64,000 nt of DNA from Aptenodytes patagonicus (Eukaryota > Chordata > Aves > Sphenisciformes > Spheniscidae): assembly GCF_965638725.1 (NCBI RefSeq), contig NC_134975.1, positions 1,190,179-1,254,178 on the forward strand, in the 5' to 3' direction. Positions within the stretch are counted from its first letter, which is position 1; each line of letters opens with the position of its first letter. Below the pieces are notes generated by a model. The model had not been told where the DNA came from. It searched no databases and saw only the letters and a program-made list of their open reading frames with translations. The translations under genes and the position numbers were made by a program. This document shows positions 23,401 to 36,338 of this stretch, piece by piece.

Positions 23401-26400
23401 GGGACCGAAGAATCGGTCAGTGATGAGCAGGGGTCTGAGAAAACCTTTTGTTTGTCACAGTTTTTGTTTTTATGTTTGGAGAGAGGGAAAGTTTTGTTTC
23501 ACTTCAGCTAAAGCATGCCAAACTTTCGAAAGGGCTTATCAAAATATTTAGATATTAGTGTTTTTCTGTACCAGGTTACAGTCTGAGGGCGAGCCTGCTT
23601 TTGAACTTGCCTTTTAGAATTTATTTAAACTTGTTCCAAGTATGCTGCAAGTTTTTGTATTTTAAATACGAATTTGTCTTGTCAAAATACCTGTTGACTT
23701 CTGTTTAAAAAACCTGCCCTTCTCACTGTTGTTTCAGATGCACTCATGGTTGGTTGATCGGCCAGTTTCCTTCTCCTGGAGCTTTGTGTGCTTGGGATAA
23801 TTAGTTTTTGATTTCGAGGTAACTTTCCCATTGCTCTGTGTCGGAAATCCCTTGATTGTGTCTTACTGAGCGGCTCTTATCTTAGGGTCATTCCAACCAT
23901 GATGTGTGGGGTAAATCCACCGAGACAAATGTTTCTCTGGGACGGGTGCAAGATTTTTTGATGTTATTTTAAGCGGGCGATGTAACTGGAGCTGACAACC
24001 ACCATTGCCACTCCAAGGGCAGGTTCAGGTTTTGCTTCTGTGCAAAGTGCGATTCCGCTGGCGAGTACGGCTGCGGCTGTGGAGAAGGGAGGGACTTGGG
24101 GGAATCGCTTGAGGTGAAAAAGAAAAACTGGAGGTCCTGCAGTTAATCATTCCAGACTTCAAATGAGACATAACTTTTATTTCCTGTTCCAGTAAAACCT
24201 GTTTCAGTTGTACAGCTGACTGAGCTAGCTGTTCTTCTGTCGCCTACATATAGCTAACGCGTTTGTGTTAAACCTGCAAACCTTTTGCTCTCAAGGTCTA
24301 CAGAGTGAGAGATTTCACGTTAATTAAAAATACTAGTATGGTTGTAGTTTCTCTGTCTGATAATGAAAGTCTTTTCTGTAAATCAGTACCACTAATTTGT
24401 TCTTCCCACCACTTAGCTTATGTATATTGGTGAATAGGAGGTGTTTTTTCTTTTCCTGAACCCAATTTCAGTTGAATTGCACATGAATCCATTCCAGCAT
24501 TCATGGACACTTTTCCTCTGGAGTTAGTTAGAAACAGTGTGGGTTTTTTTCCTGCTGAATGCCGTACGTAGATAGGCAGTTAGCTTAAAGAAGGCTTTTT
24601 AGCAAAGGTACTTGTTTTCATGTATTTAAACGTTTGGTTAGTGATAACCATATTTAGTAATATATTCTGCTTAAATGAGATTCCCTGCAGTAATTGTTTG
24701 TTTTCCTCGTGTATTCACTCCGAGTTTGGTTTGCCATGCCCTACTGTTACGTAGCATCGCCCCGCTTGGGATGCCCCTTCTATTCACGTGCGTTTGTCAA
24801 CATCTAGATGGGGGGTTTGCTTGCTTTTGTGGCTGTTCCCTAGTTTTGAGCAGCGCTGGTGGGGTTCGGGTGCCCGTCCGAGTGATCTCACAAGCTCAGG
24901 GTGAGCAAATTAAGCAATTGAAAAAGCAAGTCCTGTTCCCATTTCTCTTACCTGTCCCTGAATGCGTACTGCCAATGTTTTTAATGCCAGCGTTGATGTT
25001 TTTCAGGCAGTGTTGTGAGCTGATTTCACTTGTTGGAATGCTTTTCTGCTATTTTAGGGGGGAAAAAAAAAGGAAGAAGAAAACTCAACTGCTCTGCAAG
25101 CTGGATAGCCTCACCAAAGGATCTGAGTGCTGTCGGGGTGTAAAGGAAAGGAGGGAAACATACGGCTGGAGCTGGAGGAGACTCCTTTCCCCTCTATTTC
25201 GCGTGGTAACGAGCATGATGTTGGCTGAGCTGCCTGTAAAAGGATACCCTCTGTTTAATGACCGTGTGACCAGACTCGGTCCTTCAGCACGTGGTGAAGT
25301 TGTCATGAGGCTTTTTTTTGCTTAGTCATGTATGAGGCAGTCACTCTAGATGTTAAAAATTAACCGAACACAACCGTTTGCCAAATAGCTTCCTTTCAAG
25401 TGAAGGGTCAGGGGAAGGTGCAGGGGCAGGCCCGGTGGTGGGGGGAAGATCAAGTGACGGCTCACGTGCTGCCTCTGCTTTCTCCGTAGAGACCTTTCAG
25501 AGCATCGGCAGCAGTTTTGGCGTGGAAACACCAGCAACTTGACTCAGCAGTTCAGATAAATTGTGCCAGGTCATCTGAAAGCGCCTGGGGGGAAGCAGCT
25601 TGTTTTGCTGACTGAAAAACCCGAGTTCCCCATTTTTAAAAAAAAAAAATAATGTGGGTTGAACTAGCTAGAGCACAAGCTTAAAGGTAATATGAAGTCA
25701 AGGAAGCGGTGATGTAGCAAGCTGAGTGATAGGCTTTTCCACCAAATCCCATGGCAGGCTTTTCGAATAGCATTGCCAACGCAGTTACGGCCTTCTGCAT
25801 CTGCAGAGCTCTGAAATATCTTCCGCCAGCTTTGTGATCTCTAGCACGCGTGCGTAGTGGTAGCCCGTGTGGAATCAGTCATGGAAAAGCAGTATCTGTA
25901 GCTGACTTGACGAGAGTCTCAGAATTAAAATCCTGACTGCCTGGAGCCAGAAAACATGCTTAGATACAGCGGGTCGGACCAGAGGAAGTAATGGACTGAT
26001 TCCACCTTTCCTGTTCGCGGTGATAAAAAGTCTGTGAGCTCCAACTGTCCTGGATATCAGCACTTTACCCGTGGGTTTTTAGTTCACCCTGAGTGCTTTT
26101 GCTTTCACTTTTATGTTTTGGTGGGGTTTTTTTTGAAGGTTGTCCTTTTTCCACCCACCTCTTTTGTGGGCCACCGTTGAGGGTATTTTAACTTGCTTTG
26201 CCTCATCCCAAGACATCGAAGAGGCAAAAAGCATTGCCAGGGTTCTCCTGTCTAGCCTGGAAGTGACTTTGTGTGCATTCAGCTTCGTTTGACGTGCACC
26301 TGCAGTGCATCCGTTGTCCGTGTTGCCAGCGAGGTCAGAAAACCTGCTAGAAACGAGCTGAGAGCTGCTTGGGAGCTGAAAAGCAAGTCCAGCGGGTTTG

Positions 26401-28179
26401 TAGGGCGACTCTCGGCTGTGCTCATCTATCGGTTTTGACGCAGTTGTTTTCCTCTGTGCTATAATACCTTCTTTTAAGCCTTGGGAAGCTTCGTGTTTAA
26501 TCACCGTATCCAGTAACAAATGAGCTCTGGCAAGACTTGTGGCTGTCCTTAGTATTAAAATGTTTATCTTGTAGCGGGCAAGGCTGGGTTTTGCTTCCTT
26601 TGATGTTGAGAAGTAGCTGCAGAGGGAGGTCTGTGTTATTGCAGGATATCATATAAAGCAGCCTGGTATTTTATCAGTGGTGTAATTTTTTTTTTTTAAT
26701 TATTTTTTTTTTTTCCCCTGCTGCCCTTAAAATAAAATCTGGAAAGGAGGTGGCAGTGAAGAAGAAATACAAGCCGGTTAGTTGCACCACTGGAGGTTCA
26801 AATTTCAGAAGTGCCGCAGAGGTCTTTGCCAAAATGAGTCAAATGTTTTAAGTCTGTAAAGTGGCGCTAACTATAGGTTGAGTTAGCGGCTTAAGGAGAT
26901 TTAGTCATACTCTTCAGCGCTGCGACTTAAACAGAGGAACAGCTTGCTGTAATTGAAGCTGGTGGTGTTGCTTGTAGTTGGGATTGTATAATGGGGAATG
27001 ACAGGCAGCCTTGTTCTGGCGGGCTGTAAAAACTTTGACAGGCTTTAAGCAGGTGAACGGACAGTTCTTCTGTTGAGTGTCTCTTGTAATTTTTTTTCTG
27101 AAGTGTGGTGAAAAGATAGCAGTTTTTAGAACAAGATTAGGGAAGGATGCATTGTTTTTCCCTATATCAGAAACTGTTCACAGCTGTTATTTGGATGCTT
27201 TAATCCCTTTTTTTTCCCCTCCTGTTTCCTCCCTTTTGACAAAGGAGTTGAAACTTGGTTATGGACTAGTCACCTAAGCCTAGGGAAATGCCTTCTGCAT
27301 TCCTATTAAAGCCATAGTGAATTTGGCTGTTCTTAAAAAAAAAATATATATATAAAAACTGTACGTGCTCAGATGTTTGTCTGGTTGTGTAATCCAGACG
27401 TTTTGGGCCAGACCCAAAAGTACAGAGTTAGATTTAGGCAACCTTAAACACTTAGCGACCGTGCTTTGCCATAAGTGGGAATTGTATGTATGAATCATCT
27501 GGGAGCTGAACTTCTACACCCCTTTACTTGAAACATTTGAAGTGTTTGGAGGGGATTTGTATAAATGGGCTCTTTATGAAGTTAACTAGAGATGCGTTGG
27601 AGCTAAAAGACACGATGTGAAACGCTGAGTACTGAACAGGTCCTGCGTATCTTGATTTAGGTGTCTAAAATCAGTGGTTACGTAGTGGTGCTCTTCATCA
27701 TTGTCTCCATATGTAAAAGGGGCTGCCTGGCCTCTGTGAAAAGGTGCATTAATTCTTGCCAAGTGCTTGGCTTGCTATGTGTAATGTCCTGAAAGCTGTA
27801 TGGAGAATAAATAAAACTGCGCTGAGTATGCATTAAATGGGTCTATCCAAAACAGGAAACCAAACAAGTTGTTCGGGGGAACCCATTCGACGAATGAAGT
27901 CCTTTCTGTGCCAGCCTGTAATCAAGATCTGTGTCTCAAAGCCTGTGCAAAAGCAGGGGGTCTGGGGTGGTCGTGGGGGGTGGTCGTGGGGAGCGGTGCT
28001 TGCACGGGCAGCCGTTTATTCTGGTGTTTCCTCTCTCTTTGCGGGGGACGTGGCCATGAAGCGTTCGTGTTCCCTGGCGTTCTGTATGGGGTTTTTGCTG
28101 AGATGTATATTTATTAGACGCCTTTCTGTGTTGCAGTGTGATGCATGGTACTGATTCCCCTTGCTGTCTAATTGAGCAG
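17500..28179 (+). other. SLC48A1: SLC48A1 intron 1
   Basis: The intron is 10.7 kb, with donor GTACGAG and acceptor TTGAGCAG. It is AT-richer than the intergenic flanks and has T and A homopolymers (near 19987, 21655, 26690). It holds no recognised exon or transposon. A 216-codon plus-strand open frame at 24675-25325 has no family resemblance and is treated as chance. A MARE/GATA motif pair at 25540-25559 is listed separately. Confidence 0.85.
25540..25559 (+). promoter_or_regulatory. SLC48A1: NF-E2/BACH1-type MARE next to a GATA motif, in SLC48A1 intron 1
   Basis: TGACTCAGCA at 25540-25549 is a perfect NF-E2/NRF2/BACH1 half-extended MARE. An AGATAA GATA motif follows at 25554-25559, four bases on. 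Heme-responsive and erythroid genes commonly use this pairing, and BACH1 is released by heme. Placement inside a heme-transporter gene makes it a plausible enhancer, but function is inferred. Confidence 0.4.
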
Positions 28180-28347
28180 GTGTTCTGGCGCTCTGGGCCC
28201 TAATCACGCATGTGATGTATGTGCAGGATTACTGGAGGACCTGGTTAAAAGGGCTGAGGTTCTTCCTCTTCATCGGGATCCTCTTCTCAGCTCTCTCAGT
28301 GGTGGGATTCTGCACATTCCTCGTTCTGGCCATCACCAAGCACCAGT
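28180..28347 (+). CDS. SLC48A1: SLC48A1, exon 2
   Basis: The exon encodes the end of codon 47 to the first base of codon 103. The acceptor AG is at 28178-28179 and the donor GTAAGT begins at 28348. The peptide [20 protein letters not shown] is nearly identical to human VLALWVLVTHVMYMQDYWRT. His57 corresponds to human His56, one of the residues implicated in heme transport in the family. The exon supplies transmembrane segment 2 (about 43-63), the conserved cytosolic link [10 protein letters not shown], and segment 3 (about 75-97, [20 protein letters not shown]). The phase is preserved: the frame runs from exon 1 through to exon 3 without a stop. Confidence 0.96.
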
Positions 28348-30262
28348 GTAAGTACTTTGTTGCAGTAGGCGACTGGGAGAAATGACTAGCGATGCTGGGA
28401 TTACTGGGATTGGATTTGAGGGAACAGAAGAGCCTGCAAAGCAGGGCTGGGGTGTGAATCTGGGGGTGCTCCTGCCATCTCTTCTGAGAGGTGTTGAGAG
28501 GCTTTTAGGGAGGGGCTGCAAGAATGCCATTGCATTTCATTTTTCTGCTGTGGTATCTTGATGACACAAGAGTAATTCTGCTGCCCGATGAGTGCTGCTC
28601 CCTTAGGGCATCTTCTAATATTTGATAGCTGCCTTGATACGCCTGGTCTATAGGACTGCTGGTAGGCAGTCCACGTTTTCCAACATTTTTTCCTATAGGA
28701 ACTGGAATTTACTTATTTCTATGACAAATAAAGGGAGTGCTCTTAAACGTCGTCTCTTCAGCACTCATAAAGCAGGTGGGTGAGGATATTGGAATCCCAA
28801 CGCGAGTCAGCAGGGTGAAAATGCCTTCTACACTTAGTCAGCATATAAAGCTGTGTTGCTATAAAATATTTAACATTGTCTAAGGAGGGTTCACGTAATT
28901 ACTCCCAGTATTTGCTTGGCAATAGACCAAAGAGAGAGTTTGGGCTTTGTTTTTTCAGAAGTTGCCTGTGTTTGTTGCTTGCTGCATTTGGGCAGATAGC
29001 CACTAAGAGTCCTGTTGTTATTGTATTCATGGTGGTGGGCAAGCTGTGTCGGGGTCATAACCCACCAAAAGCCCTTGGTTTAGCCTAAATACACTCCCCG
29101 TGGAGATTTGAGTGCTTCAGCCTGGTGGAAGGGTATGAAAATACTCGTAGGCAGTCGTTAGAAATACAAATGTAAAAAGAAAACCAAATATTTTTTCATC
29201 GCCTCCTTTCTTGGAGACATGAGGAAAAACTGTTCTGGGGAAAATTTGGGGTTTTTTAGGGAAATGGAGATATTTTAGGGAAAGCCCTAATTTGGGGGGA
29301 AAGTAGAACATCTGCATAGGTTATTTATGTATGGAAGGTTTAGGACCGGTACATTTAATGAGTGGGGATCTTTATTTTTTAATAATGACCAGGCAGCTTG
29401 TACTTAGAGGTGGAATTGTTTTACGCATTAGGTTATGTATGAAGTGTATTTCAAAATTGTTGACATCTCTAGAACAAAAAAAAACCCGAAACGCTGAAAA
29501 TAAATATGAAGACCGCTGACGCGCACTCAAAAAGCAGAACCATACCCACTTGACTTCAAAGTAATCCCTAAGCAGAGGCAGTTTTATAATAGATAAAGAA
29601 GAAACGCGTTCATTTGCAAAGATTCTCTAAAAAGAGGCTGTTCATGTCATTCACTGACGTGTGATTATCACAGCACTGTATTGAAGACCTGCAGTACAGG
29701 TTGAAGTGCACCAGTATTATATATTAAATGTCGGTCACAATGGTTGGTAAAAGCATTTTTAGAAGGAGAATATATTTTATCTCCTGTTTTCCCCCGAGAT
29801 GTGCAGATTTCCTCTCTCCCTGCCACGGTGGGGCAGAAGGGAGTAGTAGTAAGCCAGGGTGAGCGAAATTAAGAACTGCAGGTTGAGGTGGTTTTCTTGA
29901 GCCACATGTTTCTGCCATCCAGGAATTCACACAAACTCCATCCGTTGGGCCCTGAGCAAGGAGAGTTTGGGGTGGTTGAGTGGGTGACCTTGGAGCTCTT
30001 AGGATCTGCCTCTCAAGAGATAACAACCTTCTTCAGCCTGTGACCAGAATACTCTCCTGTGGCAAGAGATGAGGAAATTTTACAATCTGAATCAAGAGGG
30101 CTGGGAATAAGGCACTGATTAAGCCTTACTCACAGAACGAGCTCTTTAGATACAGGCTGAAAAGCTCCCAGGAACTGGGGGGCTGAGTTGGGTTCTTCCT
30201 GGCCAGACTGCAAGAGGGATAAATGGGATTTTTAAATGTATCTGTATCCTTTTCTCTCCTAG
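28348..30262 (+). other. SLC48A1: SLC48A1 intron 2
   Basis: The intron is 1.9 kb with donor GTAAGTAC and acceptor TTTTCTCTCCTAG, both near consensus. It is AT-rich and nothing else is recognised within it. Confidence 0.92.
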
Positions 30263-30399
30263 CCCTGACTGATCCCAGAAGCTACTACCTGTCGTGCGTC
30301 TGGAGTTTCATCTCCTTGAAATGGGCCTTCCTCCTCAGTTTGTACGCTTACCGGTACAGGAATGAGTTTGCAGACATCAGTATCCTCAGTGACTTCTAA
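30263..30399 (+). CDS. SLC48A1: SLC48A1, exon 3 (terminal coding exon)
   Basis: The exon completes codon 103 and ends with TAA at 30397-30399. It encodes [20 protein letters not shown], then transmembrane segment 4 (about residues 110-130) and the cytosolic tail [14 protein letters not shown]. The human tail is [14 protein letters not shown], so the last ten residues are identical. Together the three exons total 444 bases. The product is a four-pass membrane protein with both ends expected on the cytosolic side. No frameshift or premature stop is present. Confidence 0.96.
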
Positions 30400-33275
30400 C
30401 GCTTGGACTTCAATCCTGTCTGAAGGTGCTGGATGTTTGAATTGCCCCCCAAAGGCATGGTACGTGCAAGAGATGTACAAGAGGCGGAGAAGGAACCCAC
30501 CCAGTGCTGCTTGGTTTGTCTGTCTGCAGTAGGGGTTTTTCCTAATTGCTTTTACTCAACCATTTAAAGTTTGGCTAATGATGTCGATCTAGTCTTTCTG
30601 TAACTTCCCTGGGAGTCCCTGTGTCTGGTAGTGAGGTGAAGGACTCCGTGTGCTTACACACAGCAGGCCTAGATCCACTCTTTGTGTTGCCCCGAAGTCC
30701 AGGGGAGCTTTCTAGTGAGGAGGAAGTCCTGGGCCCTCCAGGAGCTGTAGGTTCATACCTCATGGACGCAGCACCCCGACATCTTGTCCTTGTGAGTGCA
30801 TCACCAGGTTGCTTCAGGTGGGTGCCTCAGATGTGTGTAGCGAAGAACCCTGCTGTGTGAAAGTCAGCTCCTTTTGCACTGCTCTGCTCCTCAGAGAAAG
30901 GGAGAGATGAGCCTTTCTTTGTGGCAGAAGTCCCTATGTACCTTCCAGCCAGTACCCCGCATCTTCCAGTGTTTTCTTTTTACACGTTGTACACAAAGTC
31001 AGCTCTCTCCTGTGGTCTGGATGAGCCCCAAGGGACGGGCCATCAGCAGAGAAGCGCTAGTCATCTCAAGGCTCTGTCAGAGGTGGAGAATGCTGATTCT
31101 GGCTGCTATCCAGCATCATTTTAAAAAGGAACTTAATACCGTATTTAACACTTAAATTTGTAGCATGTAGAATTGGGTGTTTGGGTGAAAGATGTACTGG
31201 GCAAAGGCTTACCTACCCAAACCTCAGGAGAAACGTGAATATGATTCTTCTAAAAAAAAAAAAACAGACATCTTTTTGTAGGCAGTACTGTGAGCTTTTC
31301 TTTGCTCAGCTTCCCTGTAACAGTCAGCAGGATGAGAGACGGGAGGAGCCATGGTACTCAAAAATCAGAAAGGTATCCAGAGTCAGCTTCCAGCAAGCCT
31401 CTGTAACGCGTGCCACCGGCATGATGCAACCATAGATAAATGGCTGGGCTCTCGTGCAGTGAGTTAAGAGGTGACAGGTCTATACTCCTGGGCTGGTGTG
31501 CTGGAAACAGCGGGGCTCGACCGGCACGTCTTTCGCCTGATGGCAGTGAAGCCTTCCCTCTGCACATCAGCCGTGCGTGGTGCTGCTCTGACAAACCTAA
31601 AACCTGAGTGGACTTAGTGACCTCCTTAATCCCTGTGTTTTCCTCCCTGTCAGCAGCTACCCTGAGAAGCTTGAAACCTTCAAGCGTTCACATCTTTCCT
31701 TATTAACTGTGCTGGTACTTCAGACCAGCTAAAGGTTTTGGGCTGCTGCTCTGGCAGAATCCAGGCCGGTGTTTTGCCATGTCAGGCAGATGGTGCTGGC
31801 TACTACAAACTGGAAATGGCAACTTCCACGAATAATTCTACAGGTGGGTGAGAAGAGAGGCAGGAAGAAGCCCCCTTCCCTTGCAGACCGATGGAAGGTG
31901 AGCAAGGCAGGTGTTTGGAGGAGTCTCCCAGACACAGTTGTCCTGCCACTTCTCTAGGTGCTGCTGGAGCCTTCTCTGAAGTGCCTTTTTGGCAATCTGT
32001 GGCAGAGGGTGGGTGACGGGACCTGCTCAGGGGTTTGTGACCAAGAGAGGTGCGAGTGGAAGGTCCTACGTGCTCTGTTGTCAGCCCAGCTTTCTCTCAT
32101 GCCACACAAAACTCCCCAGTCTGGTTTTGTGCAGCTGTCTGCTGGGGAGTATCTTGGACTGTCCTTTCTGTTATCTTATCCTAGCGGTGTGCTCTGACCT
32201 AGCTGTGTTTGAATCCCTCTCCACACTCGAAAGCTCCATCCACACCTTCGCTGGTCTGTGTTTTGCTTCGGAAGATGAGTGGTTCAAGCACACGGTAATT
32301 CATTTGAGCTGTTGAGGGGATTTTGGAAGTGCATTCCCCGGTTTCGTGGGTAGGAAGATCCTCAGGTGACTTAACTAGATTGAGGAACATCTTTGGGTCA
32401 GCTTGTAAACCGAGGTTGTAGCCAGCTTTTGCCCAGGGACCTGCTGGAGTTGCTAAACCCAGACAAAGGCTGCGAGTATGAAATGCGCTTACTTATGAGG
32501 TTAATACTCAGGCTTTTAAATACTAAAATCTCCCTTACTGCTGACGTCAGGCTGCCAGCATGCCTGGCAGGGGATGGAATAGCTCATCTCGCTTCTCTGC
32601 CCAAAGCCGTGGCACCCACTGTTGGAGTTTGCAAGTGGTTTTAGCATCGGTCGTTTCAATAAGCCATCTCTCACCTTACGTTTCCCCAACACAACACTGC
32701 CCACGCGTTTGCTGTGCCGGTGCAAGCCCCAGCTCTGATAACCGGATTGTGGCGTGCTTGGGACGCAGAAATCCCGACACCGGTCAGACCGATGGAGCTC
32801 TGCTGCTGCCTTACAGCAACACATTGTCCCTGTCTCTCACTAAATTACAGAGCCCTCCTGCCTGCATGCCACTGGCATCTCATAGCGGCACATCAGGGGC
32901 TCCTTTCTTGGGCACGTGTCCCCAGGTCCTATCGGCTTACCCCGGAGATTTTTAAAGTTTATTTTTGTGACTGTAAAATTTGCCTACAAACAGCTCACTG
33001 AATCTAACCCCCATTTTCTCCCTGACATGTTTTAGCTCTGGAATTTATACTTGCATCTCGGCTTTTTAAAAGATTGTGTATGTAAATATATAATATATTT
33101 TTACATTGTTTATGCTTCGTTTGCACGCTTGGTGTAAGATTTGGTCCTGCGGTGGGATGATGTAATTCACAGTGGGGTTCATTTGTGTGTATCCCAGTGT
33201 CTCCTTGTACTAAACCACACTATAACTTGTATGCGACACCACAGTAAGAGCAGAAATACAGTCATCTTTCTCACC
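30400..33275 (+). other. SLC48A1: SLC48A1 3' UTR (predicted extent)
   Basis: Sequence after the stop codon has no further exon signal and reads as a long 3' UTR. No canonical AATAAA was found close downstream. The best candidate end is a variant signal AATACA near 33254, followed by a GT/T-rich stretch (GTGTCTGGAGTGATTTTTT). An AT-rich block at 33060-33115 contains TGTAAATA. The end point is uncertain by up to 2 kb. Confidence 0.4.
33081..33088 (+). promoter_or_regulatory. SLC48A1: Pumilio-type element in the SLC48A1 3' UTR
   Basis: TGTAAATA fits the Pumilio recognition element TGTANATA and sits in an AT-rich block near the predicted 3' end. It matters only if the transcript extends this far. 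Confidence 0.3.
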
Positions 33276-36200
33276 AAACCAGTGTCTGGAGTGATTTTTT
33301 CCCTGTCAAGTTGTTAAATTCTGTCTCTCTCCCTCCCTTGATGACGACCTGCAGGAGCATCACTCTTGGCGGGAAGGACGGGTGAATTGTACAAAACACT
33401 TTGTTTTTTGGGGTGATGTGGAGCTCCGGCATTTCCCTCTGTTGTGCTCTGTCCCTTGCATCGTTATCAGCACCCTCAACATCTGGATCCACAGGTGGTG
33501 ATGCCTAATGTGTTCCCCCCCCCGCAAATCCCTTTGCATTTTGGGTCTTCAGCACAAAGGAATTTTTGAGCAAGTGATGTTGTTTCCAGCCCCTTTCTGT
33601 TTGAACTACAGTGTGTGTGTGTGTGTGGTCTGCACCCCGCAGCAAACGGGCGAGGGGAAGGGATGCGTATGGGTGGGGGGGGGGGGGGCGGCTGGATAAT
33701 CCGCTGCGATGGGAGCACTCCTGATTTCCGTGCCGTTGTCATCCCCACCTCGGGCATGCCACCACTACTGCCTGCAGGAGCCAAAACTCGACCACTTTTT
33801 TAGCAAACCTGGCTGCAACTTCAAGCCCTGTCTCCCCCCCCCCCCCCCCCTTCCTGAAATGTCACTCTGATGTGCAGTATCGTATTTGAGCCACAAATTT
33901 TCTCTTTTAAGAGGTCCCGTGAAGGGTGGCTTGTGTACAGGGCTCCTCATTTCTTACAGCAGACGAAGCGCAGCCGCAGAGGTAAGAGCATCACTCGTGT
34001 ACGTGTCGCGTTGCCAATCACGGAATTAGACGTAGGATGGGGATTGTGAAGTCCGGCGGGGTTACAAGCAGTGCTGCCCTTCGCAAACGAGGCCATCTGG
34101 TAACTTAAAAGAGTTGGAAAGTTGCAGGCTTTGGTGGTGTAACAGTGGAGGGTGTCAAATAGTCTGGGGGGTGTGTGTGTGGATATTTCATCTTCCTGTG
34201 AAAAGCCGTATGCTGACTGCCCGGGGCCAGGGTGCTGACTTTTTCTTTTTCCTCTTTGGGACTTCCAGATTTTATTTTTGCTGTTGGAATGAGACAGTCC
34301 GGGTCTCTTTCAGCCGCCTCACAGTCCCTCTTACCCTCTCAGCTTGGCCAGAACTTGCTGTCAGTGTGGGCTGATTAGCCTGGTGGTGATGCCAGCTATC
34401 TGAGGCAGCTCTTTGTTTTATTTTCCCCTGTTGGCCTCTGATTTCTCTTGCCTTGTCTGCAGCTTGGAGAGAGACAGTGCAGGCACTCGCTTATCTAATC
34501 TCGTAGGCGGATCTGACACGTCTCATCCAGGCTGCGTCCATCTCAGTGCGGAGGAGTTTGGATTAAGCCATCAGTTTCCTAAAGGATGGACAAAAAAGGA
34601 CGCTGTAGCCGATGAAGAGACTCTCTGTGGGATTTCAGGCGTCGTTGGCTGCAGTGAGAGCTTGGTGCCCATCTAGGAATGGGCCGAGAGAGATGAGTAG
34701 GGCCATTCCTCTGCAAACGAGTCCTGGTAATAGGTGCATGTATGTGCCTGGGCTGGACAGAGGATAAACAGCCTGCTGCTTCTGCCAAGCAGATTTGATG
34801 CCATGGACGGGGCAAGGGTTAGTGCTTTGGTGGTATCCAACCGGGCTCAAACCGGTGGGGACGATGCATTTGCTCTTGCCATCTCCAAGCGTAAGCACTG
34901 CCCAGCCTCCTGCTGCGCCGTGAACATCTGCACCTCCCGCGCAAGCCCTCAGCGGAGAAATCCACCCTTGCCCCGGGGAGCAGCGAAGGAGCAGCGGGCT
35001 GGAAGGAGGCCCTGCGTGGAGGCATCCATCCTGCGTGGAGATGCCCGTCCTGCGGCCCCGGCGCTGTCGCCACCTTCTCCCGATGGCTGAGCAGCCTCGC
35101 CTGGATTCACACGGGAGGTGTAAATCCCTGCGCCCGCAGGTGAGATTCCCAAATCCCCTCTAGCTCTGGGTGCGCAGAAGCTTCCCTCTGTGCTTGTGCT
35201 TCTGGTATTAGGCCTGTCTAAAAATTGCTGGGGTTGGATGAGCAATTAGCTCTTGCCTGAACGCCAGCTGCGGTCTCGGAGCAAGCTGCCTGTCTCCCCT
35301 GTGTGGTCTCAGCTGGTAAGCGTGCTCCCAGCAGGCTCGTCCAGCGCCTGCGCTTAACGGCATTCGCCACCGGCAGACGAGGGGGAAACGGGAATCCTGC
35401 ACCTCTTCTTCCTCTTAGGATTTTGGGAAAGAGAAGGCAGTTTTCGGAAGCTGAGCAGGGAGGAAAAATGCAAGGCAGAGTCTTAAATTCAGCGCTGAAG
35501 GTTGGCTGGAAGTTTGGTGGGAGCCACTGCTCTGCTCTTCCAACCAAGCACCAGACGCGGGGGTGGCTGTGCGCCCCCGTTGTGGGCTGATGCTGGTGGA
35601 GGTCCCTCCTCTCCAAACCTCGCTGCAGGCTGGGTACTGTGCTGAGCCGGCCCTTGAGCGGCTCTTCCCCTCCCAATTCTGCCTGGTGTCACGAGTCCTG
35701 TCACTGACGCTGGGACCAGGACCCTGTGCCCCCACCCGTGACCGAGTCCCCTGGGTCAGCGAGGTTTAGAGTAGGGGGAGGCCCCTGCATCTTGATTCCT
35801 GATCATCTGTTTTCCGTAGCCTTGCCAGCCAGTGCAGCGGCTGGTGGGAGGCCACGGTAATTAGAACATTTGGAATAAATTTGGGAAGTGTTGGGACGGC
35901 CTCTCCCCCTTTTGATGCTTTTCCTGCAGGAGGGAAGAGTCCAAGGCTCCGCAGCCCTGTGGTTGGGAGCGCCAGCCAGCGTTGCTGTGCGGCGAGCTCC
36001 GCTCCGACTCTAATTACAAATGAAATGAGTTTGCCGGGCTCAGCTGCATCCTCGGCGGCGTGACTGGCCGCCGCCTTCTCTGAAGGGACCCGGAGCAGCT
36101 TCGCTGGGGGCTTCTGGGGTGAGAGGTGAGAGGTCTCCTCTGGGGAAGGGAAGGGGGACCCCCATCCTGGCACCAGCAGCTTTTGGCGGCAGCATGGGAG

Positions 36201-36318
36201 GGAGGGATGTGGGAGATGGGGCTAAGCCCCCGGCCTGGTTGGGAGCACCCATGGGTGCAGGGTGGGCAGTGGCCGGTGGAGGGCAGCAGTGGCCCGGCCA
36301 TGGCTGGGGGGGAGCTGG

Positions 36319-36338
36319 CCCCCCCCCCCCCCCCCCCC
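36319..36338. repeat. C20 homopolymer
   Basis: Twenty consecutive C bases are followed by a GCCCC tail. The run is G-rich on the minus strand. Confidence 0.9.

Noticed and set aside
24675-25325. 216-codon plus-strand open frame in SLC48A1 intron 1
   Set aside because: No recognisable domain, splice context or Kozak support. Its composition follows the local base content.
26785-26815. GGTTCAAATTTC, a tRNA B-box-like word
   Set aside because: No matching A box or cloverleaf could be folded around it, so it is not called as a tRNA or SINE.
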